Positions 8,646-16,187 of a stretch of DNA of 27,602 nucleotides are shown in pieces (the first letter of the stretch is position 1; each line of letters opens with the position of its first letter). A program made the position numbers and the translations under genes. Origin of the DNA: Acidobacteriota bacterium (lineage in GTDB: Bacteria; Acidobacteriota; Thermoanaerobaculia; Multivoradales; JAHEKO01); assembly GCA_029861655.1 (NCBI GenBank), contig JAOTZA010000006.1, positions 1 through 27,602 of the forward strand. Reading direction: 5' to 3'. The notes under the pieces were generated by a model, which saw only the letters and a program-made list of their open reading frames with translations, did no database searches and was not told the DNA's origin.

Positions 8646-9932
8646 TCACGGATACAGTCGCGACAACATCCGCGGGTACGGGATCGTCTCACGCAGATGC
8701 TTGGCACCGCACATCCAAGCCACAAAGCGTTCCAGTCCCATGCCAAAACCGCTATGCGGAAACGTACCGTAACGCCGTACGTCCAGATACCATTCGAACG
8801 CCTGCCGCGGCAACTTATGCTGGCTCACCCGTTTCTCGAGAAGGGCCAAATCGTGGATGCGCTGGCTACCCCCGACGATCTCCCCAAACCCTTCGGGCGC
8901 CAAGATGTCGAGACCCAGAACGACCCGCTCGTCTTCGGGGTCCGGCTCCATATAGAAAGCCTTGATCGAAGCCGGGAAGCGGCTCACCATGAGCGGCCGA
9001 TCGTAGTCCGCAGCGAGAAGCGTTTCGTGCTCGGCGCCGAAGTCGTCCCCCCACTCGATGTCCTGACCAAGCTCCACCAACCGGCCGATCGCGTCGCCAT
9101 AGCTGATATGAGGAAACGGCGACAGCACCCGCTCAAGGGCGGCCGTATCGCGTTCGAGAGCTTCGAGTTCCGCTCCGCATCGCTCCAATACCCGCTCGAC
9201 CAGCGAACAAACAAAATTCTCGGCCAACTTGCACAAGCCGTCAAACTCGAGAAAGGCCACCTCGGGCTCGACCATCCAGAACTCGGTCAGATGCCGGCGT
9301 GTCTTTGACTTCTCGGCCCGAAAGGTGGGCCCGAAACAGTAAACCTTGCCAAACGCTGCGGCTGCCGGCTCCAGATAGAGCTGTCCCGACTGGCTCAGGT
9401 AGGCCTTCTCGTCGAAGTAGTCGGTCTCGAACAACGTCGATGTGCCCTCACAGGCTGCGGGAGTGAGAATCGGCGAGTCAATCAAGGTGAAGCCATTGCT
9501 GTAGAAGTAGTCTCGAATCGCCTGCTCCACTTCGCTACGGACCGCCAGTGCAGCGCGTTGCTTCGCAGACCTCAACCACAGGTGCCGGTGGTCCATGAGA
9601 AATGCAACCCCGTGTTCCTTCGGGCTGATGGGGTAGTCCTCGGTCAAGGAATCGATCCCGAACTCGGTCGCATGAATCTCTACACCGCCTGGCGCGCGAG
9701 AGTCCTCATTGACCCTGCCGCGCAGCCTGACGGTCGATTCCTGGGTGACTCTCTCGACCGCACTCCAGGACTCTTCGGACACCTCTGCCCTGCTCGTTAC
9801 CGCCTGGACGATACCTGTGCCGTCCCGAACCTGAAGAAAACCGATTTTGCCGCTGGAACGCTTGCCGCTGAGCCAGCCTCGCAGCTCGACCTCTTCTCCG
9901 ACATGAGCTGACAACTTGTTGATTGTGAGCAC
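8646..9932 (-). CDS. asnS: Asparagine--tRNA ligase
   Basis: A 428-residue class IIb aminoacyl-tRNA synthetase charging tRNA-Asn. Domains: an N-terminal OB-fold anticodon-binding domain (VELRGWLSGKRSSGKIGFLQ), then the catalytic core with SQSGQLYLEPAAAAFGKVY, motif 2 in TFRAEKSKTRRHLTEFWMVE and motif 3 in GFGMGLERFVAWMCG. The end RETIPYPRMLSRLYP is a normal C-terminus. The HLTEFWMVEPE form separates it from AspRS. The frame is open up to 10097, but that extension lies in repeat DNA and encodes low-quality sequence. The GTG at 9932 starts right before the OB-fold and has AAGGGG at 9949-9944, so I choose it. Its upstream region is occupied by a MITE-like element only 32 bp away. Confidence 0.94.
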   Translation of the reverse strand: MLTINKLSAHVGEEVELRGWLSGKRSSGKIGFLQVRDGTGIVQAVTSRAEVSEESWSAVERVTQESTVRLRGRVNEDSRAPGGVEIHATEFGIDSLTEDYPISPKEHGVAFLMDHRHLWLRSAKQRAALAVRSEVEQAIRDYFYSNGFTLIDSPILTPAACEGTSTLFETDYFDEKAYLSQSGQLYLEPAAAAFGKVYCFGPTFRAEKSKTRRHLTEFWMVEPEVAFLEFDGLCKLAENFVCSLVERVLERCGAELEALERDTAALERVLSPFPHISYGDAIGRLVELGQDIEWGDDFGAEHETLLAADYDRPLMVSRFPASIKAFYMEPDPEDERVVLGLDILAPEGFGEIVGGSQRIHDLALLEKRVSQHKLPRQAFEWYLDVRRYGTFPHSGFGMGLERFVAWMCGAKHLRETIPYPRMLSRLYP

Positions 9933-9964
9933 TATCTGACCTACCCCTTCGCGAGCGCAGGAGT

Positions 9965-10243
9965 CTAGCAGCCCGCGGTAGTAGTCTTCACGGCGTCGTT
10001 GTGAGCGCCTCGAGGTCGGATGCAAGGCACCGCGACACAGGCAATGCCGGAGCATTGTCGAGGAGCGGCAACGCCGCAGACGGCCTCGAGCCGCCACAAC
10101 CCACAGGGCAGCACGGGGTTACGAGCGACTCCTTGTGTCGCTCGTCGTCGCCGATGACACCGCATCGACTCCTCCTTGCTCCTCGGATTCATCTCCTAAG
10201 ACCCTGCTGCGACACCGTGAGGACTTCTACCACGGGCTGCTAG
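9965..10243. mobile_element. MITE-like element with 29-bp terminal inverted repeats (copy A)
   Basis: A 279-bp non-coding unit bounded by CTAG on both sides (9965-9968 and 10240-10243). Directly inside, 9969-9997 and 10211-10239 are inverted repeats matching at 25 of 29 positions, beginning CAGCCCG. No transposase can be encoded in this length. The open frames that cross it are GC-rich artefacts. CTAG flanks could be a 4-bp target duplication, as made by IS5-type transposases, but no parental element is in the window. It sits 32 bp upstream of the asnS start. Confidence 0.7.
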
Positions 10244-10388
10244 CAGCCCGCGGTAGTAGTCTTCACGGCGTCGTTGTGAGCGCCTCGAGGTCGGATGCAA
10301 GGCACCGCGACACAGGCAATGCCGGAGCATTGTCGAGGAGCGGCAACGCCGCAGACGGCCTCGAGCCGCAACAACCCGCAGGGCAGCA
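10240..10388. repeat. Second, truncated copy of the MITE-like element (copy B), tandem to copy A
   Basis: 10240-10388 repeats 9965-10113 in direct orientation (offset 275) with only two mismatches in 149 bases. Weaker similarity continues for about 15 bases. The right half, including the second inverted terminus, is missing. The two copies share one CTAG at 10240-10243, where abutting termini form a long imperfect palindrome (about 10211-10272). Together with copy A it fills most of the 494-base asnS/CBS intergenic region. It ends 38 bases before the CBS gene start. Confidence 0.85.
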
Positions 10389-10426
10389 GAGTTACGACGA
10401 CCGCAAGCGAGTAGACTGGAGATCGC

Positions 10427-10855
10427 ATGAAGCGGATTCCCGGCGTAAAGAGTGTGATGACGCCCTTCCCCTATTCCATCGGCATCGACGAGCCGCTCGA
10501 CAGGGCAATCGAGATGATGCACCAACATGATTTCCGGCACCTGCCGGTGATGAAGAAAGGCGAACTGGTAGGTGTTCTGAGTGAGCCGTTGTTGCGTCAA
10601 GTCACCGACAGGGCCGAAGGGTCCGATCCGGCAGCCACGGTGAGTGATATTCGGGTTAACGAGGCCTTCATAGTCGAGCTCGACGAACGACTCGACCGCG
10701 TTGTGCTGGCAATGGCTGAGCGCCACCTCGACTCAGCGCTGGTAGTCAAGGACGGCCGGCTTGCCGGAATCTTCACCACCACGGACGCCTGCCGCTATCT
10801 CGGCGAGATTCTGCGGGCCGAGTTCCCTGGCTACAACGGCAACGAAGTTGCCTAG
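10427..10855 (+). CDS. Two-CBS-domain protein
   Basis: A 142-residue cytoplasmic protein made almost entirely of two CBS domains (about residues 8-62 and 76-130). Such pairs bind adenine nucleotides or S-adenosyl compounds and act as regulatory sensors. Seen: VKSVMTPFPYSIGIDEPLDR, then FRHLPVMKKGELVGVLSE in the first, and DSALVVKDGRLAGIFTTTDA in the second. No effector domain is fused, so its partner is unknown. The ATG at 10427 follows a GGAG ribosome site. It is divergent from asnS, with repeat DNA in between, and convergent with rnc (19 bp). Confidence 0.88.
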   Translation: MKRIPGVKSVMTPFPYSIGIDEPLDRAIEMMHQHDFRHLPVMKKGELVGVLSEPLLRQVTDRAEGSDPAATVSDIRVNEAFIVELDERLDRVVLAMAERHLDSALVVKDGRLAGIFTTTDACRYLGEILRAEFPGYNGNEVA

Positions 10856-10874
10856 ACGGGTCTGCCACCGACCG

Positions 10875-11573
10875 TCAGCTCTTGTCCAGACTCACTAGTG
10901 CCTCCGCCGCGGCCCGGCTCTCGGCCCGCTTCTTGGATCGACCCCTGCCAGATCCGGCAGCCACTCCGTCCACGAGACATTCGACGACAAAGGACTTCCG
11001 GTGATCCGGACCTTCTTCCGAGACCAAACGGTAGCTCGGGAGCTCCCAGCCGCGCGCCTGAACCATCTCCTGGAGACGCGACTTGGCGTCCTCGAGCCGC
11101 TCACCGGCATCTTCAACAAGCGCCATCTCGAGCATCGGAACCACCACCCGGCGCGCGGAGTCCAGCCCGCCGTCCAAATAGACGGCGCCTATGACCGCCT
11201 CCATAGTGTCGGCCAGGATCGACGGCTTGTGGCGTCCGCCCGATCGGTCTTCCCCCACTCCAAGACGAATCTCGGCGCCGAGCTCGAGTCTTCGCGCGTG
11301 GTCCGCGAGCACCGGCTCCGACACCAAGTGTCCGTTGAGCTTGGAGAGTTCACCCTCTGACACTTCCGGGTTCCCGTCGAACAACCACTTCACGGAGATC
11401 ATGCCTAGGACCGAGTCGCCAAGAAACTCCAGCCGTTCATTGTTCTGGTCGAGGCCCTTCTCGTTAGCAAAGGAGCGGTGGGTCAGAGCCAGCTCGAGCA
11501 GTTCGGCCTCGCTAAATCGGTAGTCGAGCGCCGTCTCCAGACCGGGCCGGGGTCTGGGTCGAAAGAACCTCAA
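10875..11573 (-). CDS. rnc: Ribonuclease III
   Basis: A 232-residue endonuclease that cleaves double-stranded RNA in rRNA precursors and many mRNAs. The catalytic domain carries the signature NERLEFLGDSVLG (residues 45-57; acidic residues E46, E49 and D53) and the second acidic pair in LADTMEAVIG (D122, E125). A C-terminal dsRNA-binding domain follows (about 158-230), ending in GRGRSKKRAESRAAAEAL. All metal-binding positions are present and the length is typical. It starts 12 bases after the mutL stop, so it is probably co-transcribed with mutL. This pairing is not the usual rnc-era context. Confidence 0.97.
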   Translation of the reverse strand: MRFFRPRPRPGLETALDYRFSEAELLELALTHRSFANEKGLDQNNERLEFLGDSVLGMISVKWLFDGNPEVSEGELSKLNGHLVSEPVLADHARRLELGAEIRLGVGEDRSGGRHKPSILADTMEAVIGAVYLDGGLDSARRVVVPMLEMALVEDAGERLEDAKSRLQEMVQARGWELPSYRLVSEEGPDHRKSFVVECLVDGVAAGSGRGRSKKRAESRAAAEALVSLDKS

Positions 11574-11585
11574 AGCCGCCTCCTC

Positions 11586-13406
11586 CTACCGCTGCCCAAA
11601 CCGGCTCTCGAGATCCCGGTCGGTCATCTTGAGAACGATGGGCCGTCCGTGAGGGCAGGCGTAAGGCTGATCGGAAGCGAACAACTCCGCTACCATCGCC
11701 TCCATCTGATCCGCAGACAGTGGTTCGTGCATCTTGACCGCAGCGCGACACGCCAGGCTGGCGGCTAGAGCATCCAGCAAGCGCTCTCGTAAATGACCCG
11801 TTTCGCCACCACCATCACCGCCGCCATGCGCCAACTCGAGAAGAAGTTTCTCTGCCTGGGACGGCCTGAGGGCTGCTGGCACCGCGGCCAAGGCCACGGT
11901 GCCACCCGACATCGACGTGACCTCGAAACCGCTGCCTTCGAGGTCGGCCGCCATCTCCGCCAGGCGCAGTGCCTCTGCCGCCGAGATTTCGAGAAGCACC
12001 GGTTCAAGGAGCCTCTGGCTTTCCGGCACATCATGGTCGAGATCCGCTCGAAACCGCTCATAGAGGATCCGCTCGTGTGCCACGTGCTGGTCGATCAAAT
12101 AGAGGCCATCCGAGCCCTCGAGAAGAATCACGGTCCCCTTGTACTGACCGAGAACTCGTAGCGAACGAACGGCTCCGGAGCGTCCAGACAACGGCACTGG
12201 TGTGCGTTGCGGGGGTGTGTAGCTGATCTCTGCAAGACGCGAAGAGGAGAACGGGAGCGCTTCTTCGTGCAGCTCAGCGGCGAGATTCCCGTCCCCGGTC
12301 TCCGCAGAGACCGACCCGGAAAGGCTGGCCTTGGTTCGACCGCCTTCTCCCTGCCACGACAGGGGCGCCCCCGCGAGATCGGCGGCAGCGGTCAGGGGCG
12401 CGTCCACCTCCCCCAAGCTGATCTCGAGGCCACGCCGGATGGCGAGAAAGAGGTCGCTCGAGACCCTTGGCTCCCGGAAACGCACCTCGGCCTTTTGCGG
12501 ATGGACATTGACGTCGACCTCAGCTGCCGGAAGATCGAGAAAGAGAAACAACGCTGGAAACTCCGAGCCATGCCAGGTCTCGCGTACCGCTCGGTAGAAC
12601 GAACTCATCATTGCCCGATCCCTTAGCAGCCTGCGGTTTACAAACACGAAATAGCGTCTGCCCCGAGTGGTCGTGGGGTCGCCGACAAAGCCCCAGATCG
12701 ACGTACCGGGCCTCGGCGATCGGTCTACTTCAGCCAGATGCGCCGCCAGCTCCTCGCCAAAAAGCTGTGCGACGCGCCGCTTCAGCCCGTCCAGCCCGTT
12801 ACCGGCGGGGAGTGCATCGAGCACGGTGCCGCGCTCGCTCCGTAGCGAAAAGCGCACGTCCGGACGAGCCAGGGCGTAACCCTGGACGACTTCCACAACC
12901 CGCCTCAGTTCGGCGGGCGCCGTCTTCAAGAACTTCCGGCGCGCCGGCACATTGAAAAACAGCGACGCGACTTCGACTGTGGTACCGCGGGACCGTGGTC
13001 GCGGCTCCGGTGGCTCGACCAGCCCGCCGGCGGCTCGCACCACAACGCCGGCGCCGGCATCGTCGGAGGTCTGGATCTCGACGTGAGCCACCGCTCCGAT
13101 CGACGACAACGCCTCGCCGCGAAAACCCAGCGTCTCCACCTCCAGCAGATCTTCGAAATTCGAGATCTTGCTGGTGGCATGACGATCAAAGACCAGCGCG
13201 GCATCCCCGGCGCTCATCCCGGACCCGTCGTCCCGGATCCTGATTCGCTCGGCTCCACCTGCCACGAGCTCGATCTCGATTTCTCGGGCGCCCGCGTCGA
13301 GAGCGTTCTCGAGCAGTTCTTTGACTACCGAAGCGGGGCGCTCCACCACCTCGCCGGCGGCGATCTTGCCGATTAGTTCCTCTGGAAGCTTACGGATCGA
13401 AGCCAC
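11586..13406 (-). CDS. mutL: DNA mismatch repair protein MutL (endonuclease type)
   Basis: A 606-residue GHKL ATPase linking mismatch recognition by MutS to strand incision. N-terminal ATPase motifs: VVKELLENALDAGA (27-40), RDDGSGM (58-64), and GFRGEAL (94-100). The C-terminal dimerisation domain has the metal-dependent nicking motif as DQHVAHERILYE (439-450), with valine where alanine is usual, plus ACRAAVK (552-558) and CPHGRP (584-589). These indicate an incision-competent MutL, as in bacteria lacking MutH. The start is a GTG at 13406 with no Shine-Dalgarno sequence. A TAGAAT hexamer ends six bases before it, which suggests a leaderless transcript. Confidence 0.96.
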   Translation of the reverse strand: MASIRKLPEELIGKIAAGEVVERPASVVKELLENALDAGAREIEIELVAGGAERIRIRDDGSGMSAGDAALVFDRHATSKISNFEDLLEVETLGFRGEALSSIGAVAHVEIQTSDDAGAGVVVRAAGGLVEPPEPRPRSRGTTVEVASLFFNVPARRKFLKTAPAELRRVVEVVQGYALARPDVRFSLRSERGTVLDALPAGNGLDGLKRRVAQLFGEELAAHLAEVDRSPRPGTSIWGFVGDPTTTRGRRYFVFVNRRLLRDRAMMSSFYRAVRETWHGSEFPALFLFLDLPAAEVDVNVHPQKAEVRFREPRVSSDLFLAIRRGLEISLGEVDAPLTAAADLAGAPLSWQGEGGRTKASLSGSVSAETGDGNLAAELHEEALPFSSSRLAEISYTPPQRTPVPLSGRSGAVRSLRVLGQYKGTVILLEGSDGLYLIDQHVAHERILYERFRADLDHDVPESQRLLEPVLLEISAAEALRLAEMAADLEGSGFEVTSMSGGTVALAAVPAALRPSQAEKLLLELAHGGGDGGGETGHLRERLLDALAASLACRAAVKMHEPLSADQMEAMVAELFASDQPYACPHGRPIVLKMTDRDLESRFGQR

Positions 13407-13412
13407 GGCTCG

Positions 13413-13418
13413 ATTCTA
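13413..13418 (-). promoter_or_regulatory. -10 hexamer of mutL, positioned for leaderless transcription
   Basis: TAGAAT on the minus strand (13418-13413) ends six bases before the mutL GTG at 13406. A transcript starting at the usual distance from a -10 would therefore begin at or next to the start codon. No clear -35 is seen at 16-18 bases. The absence of a ribosome site at mutL agrees with leaderless initiation, but this is inference. Confidence 0.4.
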
Positions 13419-13490
13419 GTGGACCACAATGGATGAGCGGTCAGACGTCGGTTTCTGAAAAGCGGCCCAGCCGGTGTCGTGCAGGGGAGG

Positions 13491-16187
13491 TCAACCATGC
13501 CCGAGGGTCGCCCGCGCCGAAGCCAGCCTGGCGATCGGCACGCGATACGGAGAGCATGACACGTAGTCGAGACCGCAGCGGTCGAAAAAGCCGATCGACT
13601 CCGGCTCGCCGCCATGCTCGCCGCAGACGCCCATCTTTAGATCGGCCCGTGCCTGTCTGCCGCGCTCACAGGCCATCGCGACGAGTTGGCCGACCCCCAC
13701 CTGATCCAGCTTCTCGAAGGGGTCGAACGGCAATATCCCGTTCTCTACATAGTGGGGCAAGAACCTTCCCGAGTCGTCGCGAGAGTAGCCATAGGCCATC
13801 TGGGTGAGATCGTTGGTGCCAAAGGAGAAGAAGTCGGCGTGCGCGGCGATGCGATCGGCGATCAAGGCGGCACGCGGAATCTCGATCATGGTCCCGATGG
13901 GGATGTGGAGATCGGTACCTGTTTCTTGCTGGACTCGCTTCACGACTTCCACCGCGCGTTCCCTGAGCACCTCCATCTCCCCGCTGGCCCCGACCAGGGG
14001 AACCATGATCTCCGGCCGGGGATCGTGTCCCGCCAAGGAAAGCTTGGCGACGGCGCGGGTGATGGCCTCGACCTGCATCTCGTAGAGACCGGGAGTCGTC
14101 AGACCCAACCTGCAGCCCCGATTGCCGAGCATCGGGTTGAACTCGGCCAGCGAATCGGCCACTGCTGCGACGTCGGCCGGCTCGGTACCCATTTCGACGG
14201 CCATCTCGGCCAGCGCCCTCTCGCCGTGTGGCAAAAACTCATGGAGCGGCGGATCGAGCAACCGAACCGTCACCGGTAATCCGTCCATTGCCTCGAAGAT
14301 GCCTTCGAAGTCGTCCTGCTGCACGGGCAGCAGCCTGGCGAGCGCTTGGCTTCTTTCTTCTTCACTCCGTGCCAGGATCAGCCGCCGCACCCACGGAATC
14401 CGCTCTTCTTCGAAGAACATGTGCTCGGTGCGGCAAAGCCCGATCCCCTCGGCTCCGAGAGCACGAGCCACGCGGGCATCGTGCGGAGTGTCGGCGTTGG
14501 CTCGCACCTTCATTCGTCTTTCATCGTCGGCCCACGACACGATCTTGCGAAACGCGCTCACCGACTGCGAGTCGACCTCTCGTTCCTCGAGCACCGCGGC
14601 CAGAACCTCCGACTCTCGAGGTTCCAACCTTCCGGCGATGACCTGCCCCTCGGACCCGTCCATCGAAAGGTCTTCGCCCTCAGCGAACACCCGACCGTCG
14701 ACCCGCACCTGCGCCGCCTCTTCGTCGACAACCAGGTCACCGGCCCCGACGATGCAGGGCTTGCCAAGCCCGCGCGCCACGACAGCCGCATGCGAGGTCA
14801 TTCCTCCTCGTGACGTCAGGATCCCGGCGGAGGCGTGCATCCCGACGATGTCCTCGGGCGAGGTCTCCTCGCGCACCAGCAGGACCGGGCCCTCCAAGGC
14901 CATCGAGGCGGCCCGCTCGGCACTGAGCGCGATCTTTCCCGACGCCGCTCCCGGACCAGCGGCAAGACCGCGGGCGAGAAGCCGGCCGTCGGCGATGGCT
15001 TCTTCCTTCTCCGCGCGATCGAACACCGGTGCCAGCATCTGGACGAGCTGCTCGGCCTCGACTCGTTTGAGCGCTTCCGCATGATCGATCAGCCCCTCCG
15101 CGACCATATCGGCTCCGATGCGCACAGCGGCAAGTCCAGTCCGCTTGCCATCCCGGGTCTGCAGCATGTAGAGCTTGCCGTCCTCGATGGTGAACTCCAC
15201 ATCCTGCATGTCGCCGCGGTGCTGCTCGAGCTTCTCGCAGACGGCGACGAGGTCAGAATAGGCCTCGGGAAAAACGCGACCGAGCAAGGCCGAGCCGTCC
15301 TTGTCGAGGACCGGCTGTGGCGTGCGGGTCCCCGCCACGACATCCTCGCCCTGCGCATTTACGAGGTACTCGCCGTAGATCCGCTTCTCGCCGGTCGACG
15401 GATCGCGGGTGAAAGCAACGCCGGTGGCGCACTCCTCCCCCCGATTGCCAAAGACCATGGCCTGTACGTTGACGCCCGTACCCGAGTCCTCGGGCAGGCC
15501 GTGGATCCTGCGATATTCCCTAGCCCTCCGGTTGTTCCAACTCTCGACCACCGCCTTTACAGCACCATAGAGTTGTTCCATCGGGTCCTGGGGGAAAACC
15601 CGACCGTTTTCACGGATGTAGTCCAGATAACGACGGGTGACTTCACGGAGCCCGGCGGCAGAGATCTCGGAATCCGTGGCAACTCCCTCTTCGGTCCGCC
15701 GCTCTACGAGAATCCGTTCAAAGCCCGCGTGGGGGACCTCCAACACAACGTCGCCGTACATCGCAAGCAACCTGCGGTAGCAATCCCAGACGAACCGCGC
15801 GTCCATCCCCGCCTCGATCATCCCTTCGGCCGTCTCGCCGTTGACTCCCAAGTTGAGCACCGTGTCCATCATCCCGGGCATCGAAACCGGGCCGCCGGAT
15901 CGCACCGAGACGAGAAGAGGGTCCCGTCGATCGCCGAACTTCCTGTTCTGGAGTCCTTCGAGCCTTGCCAGTTGTTCGGTCAGCTCGAGCTCGAACCCGG
16001 CGGGGAAAGCTTGGCCTTCACGGTGATACACCTTGCAGACTTCGGTCGTGATTGTGAAGCCGGGCGGCACCGGAAGACCCAGCCCGCTCATCTCGGCCAG
16101 CCCGGCCCCCTTGCCACCCAACAGTTCCTTCTGATCGCTGCGGCCCTCGGCTCCGCCGCCGCCAAACGCATAGACATACTTAGGCAT
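13491..16187 (-). CDS. ppdK: Pyruvate, phosphate dikinase
   Basis: An 898-residue cytoplasmic enzyme interconverting pyruvate + ATP + Pi and PEP + AMP + PPi. Domain order is as in the family: N-terminal nucleotide-binding domain (KELLGGKGAGLAEMSGLGLP near the start; SVRSGGPVSMPGMMDTVLNL), central phosphohistidine domain with GGMTSHAAVVARGLGKPC (swinging His at about residue 466), and C-terminal PEP-binding barrel with GVCGEHGGEP (active-site Cys about 855). The ATG at 16187 is preferred because GGAGAGAG precedes it; an in-frame GTG lies two codons upstream. The start overlaps the glyS end by eight bases, so it is translated as part of the recO-glyQ-glyS-ppdK unit. This gene order also occurs in other bacteria, and the functional link is unclear. 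Confidence 0.97.
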   Translation of the reverse strand: MPKYVYAFGGGGAEGRSDQKELLGGKGAGLAEMSGLGLPVPPGFTITTEVCKVYHREGQAFPAGFELELTEQLARLEGLQNRKFGDRRDPLLVSVRSGGPVSMPGMMDTVLNLGVNGETAEGMIEAGMDARFVWDCYRRLLAMYGDVVLEVPHAGFERILVERRTEEGVATDSEISAAGLREVTRRYLDYIRENGRVFPQDPMEQLYGAVKAVVESWNNRRAREYRRIHGLPEDSGTGVNVQAMVFGNRGEECATGVAFTRDPSTGEKRIYGEYLVNAQGEDVVAGTRTPQPVLDKDGSALLGRVFPEAYSDLVAVCEKLEQHRGDMQDVEFTIEDGKLYMLQTRDGKRTGLAAVRIGADMVAEGLIDHAEALKRVEAEQLVQMLAPVFDRAEKEEAIADGRLLARGLAAGPGAASGKIALSAERAASMALEGPVLLVREETSPEDIVGMHASAGILTSRGGMTSHAAVVARGLGKPCIVGAGDLVVDEEAAQVRVDGRVFAEGEDLSMDGSEGQVIAGRLEPRESEVLAAVLEEREVDSQSVSAFRKIVSWADDERRMKVRANADTPHDARVARALGAEGIGLCRTEHMFFEEERIPWVRRLILARSEEERSQALARLLPVQQDDFEGIFEAMDGLPVTVRLLDPPLHEFLPHGERALAEMAVEMGTEPADVAAVADSLAEFNPMLGNRGCRLGLTTPGLYEMQVEAITRAVAKLSLAGHDPRPEIMVPLVGASGEMEVLRERAVEVVKRVQQETGTDLHIPIGTMIEIPRAALIADRIAAHADFFSFGTNDLTQMAYGYSRDDSGRFLPHYVENGILPFDPFEKLDQVGVGQLVAMACERGRQARADLKMGVCGEHGGEPESIGFFDRCGLDYVSCSPYRVPIARLASARATLGHG

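Noticed and set aside
9933..10097. N-terminal extension of asnS upstream of 9932
   Set aside because: It is Arg/Cys-rich, lies mostly in repeat DNA and precedes the normal OB-fold start. The GTG at 9932 has a ribosome site.
10412..10417. TAGACT as a -10 for the CBS gene
   Set aside because: It lies 15 bases from the ATG, so the transcript would start after the ribosome site that otherwise fits well. No -35 is present.
9965..10726. Short open frames across the repeats
   Set aside because: The same low-quality Arg/Cys-rich peptides appear in both copies because the DNA is duplicated. No ribosome sites or domains are present.
12620..12640. Sequence resembling the repeat terminus (AGCAGCCTGCGGT) inside mutL
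   Set aside because: It encodes the conserved VNRRLLRDRAM region of MutL and lacks CTAG and any extended similarity, so it is coincidental.
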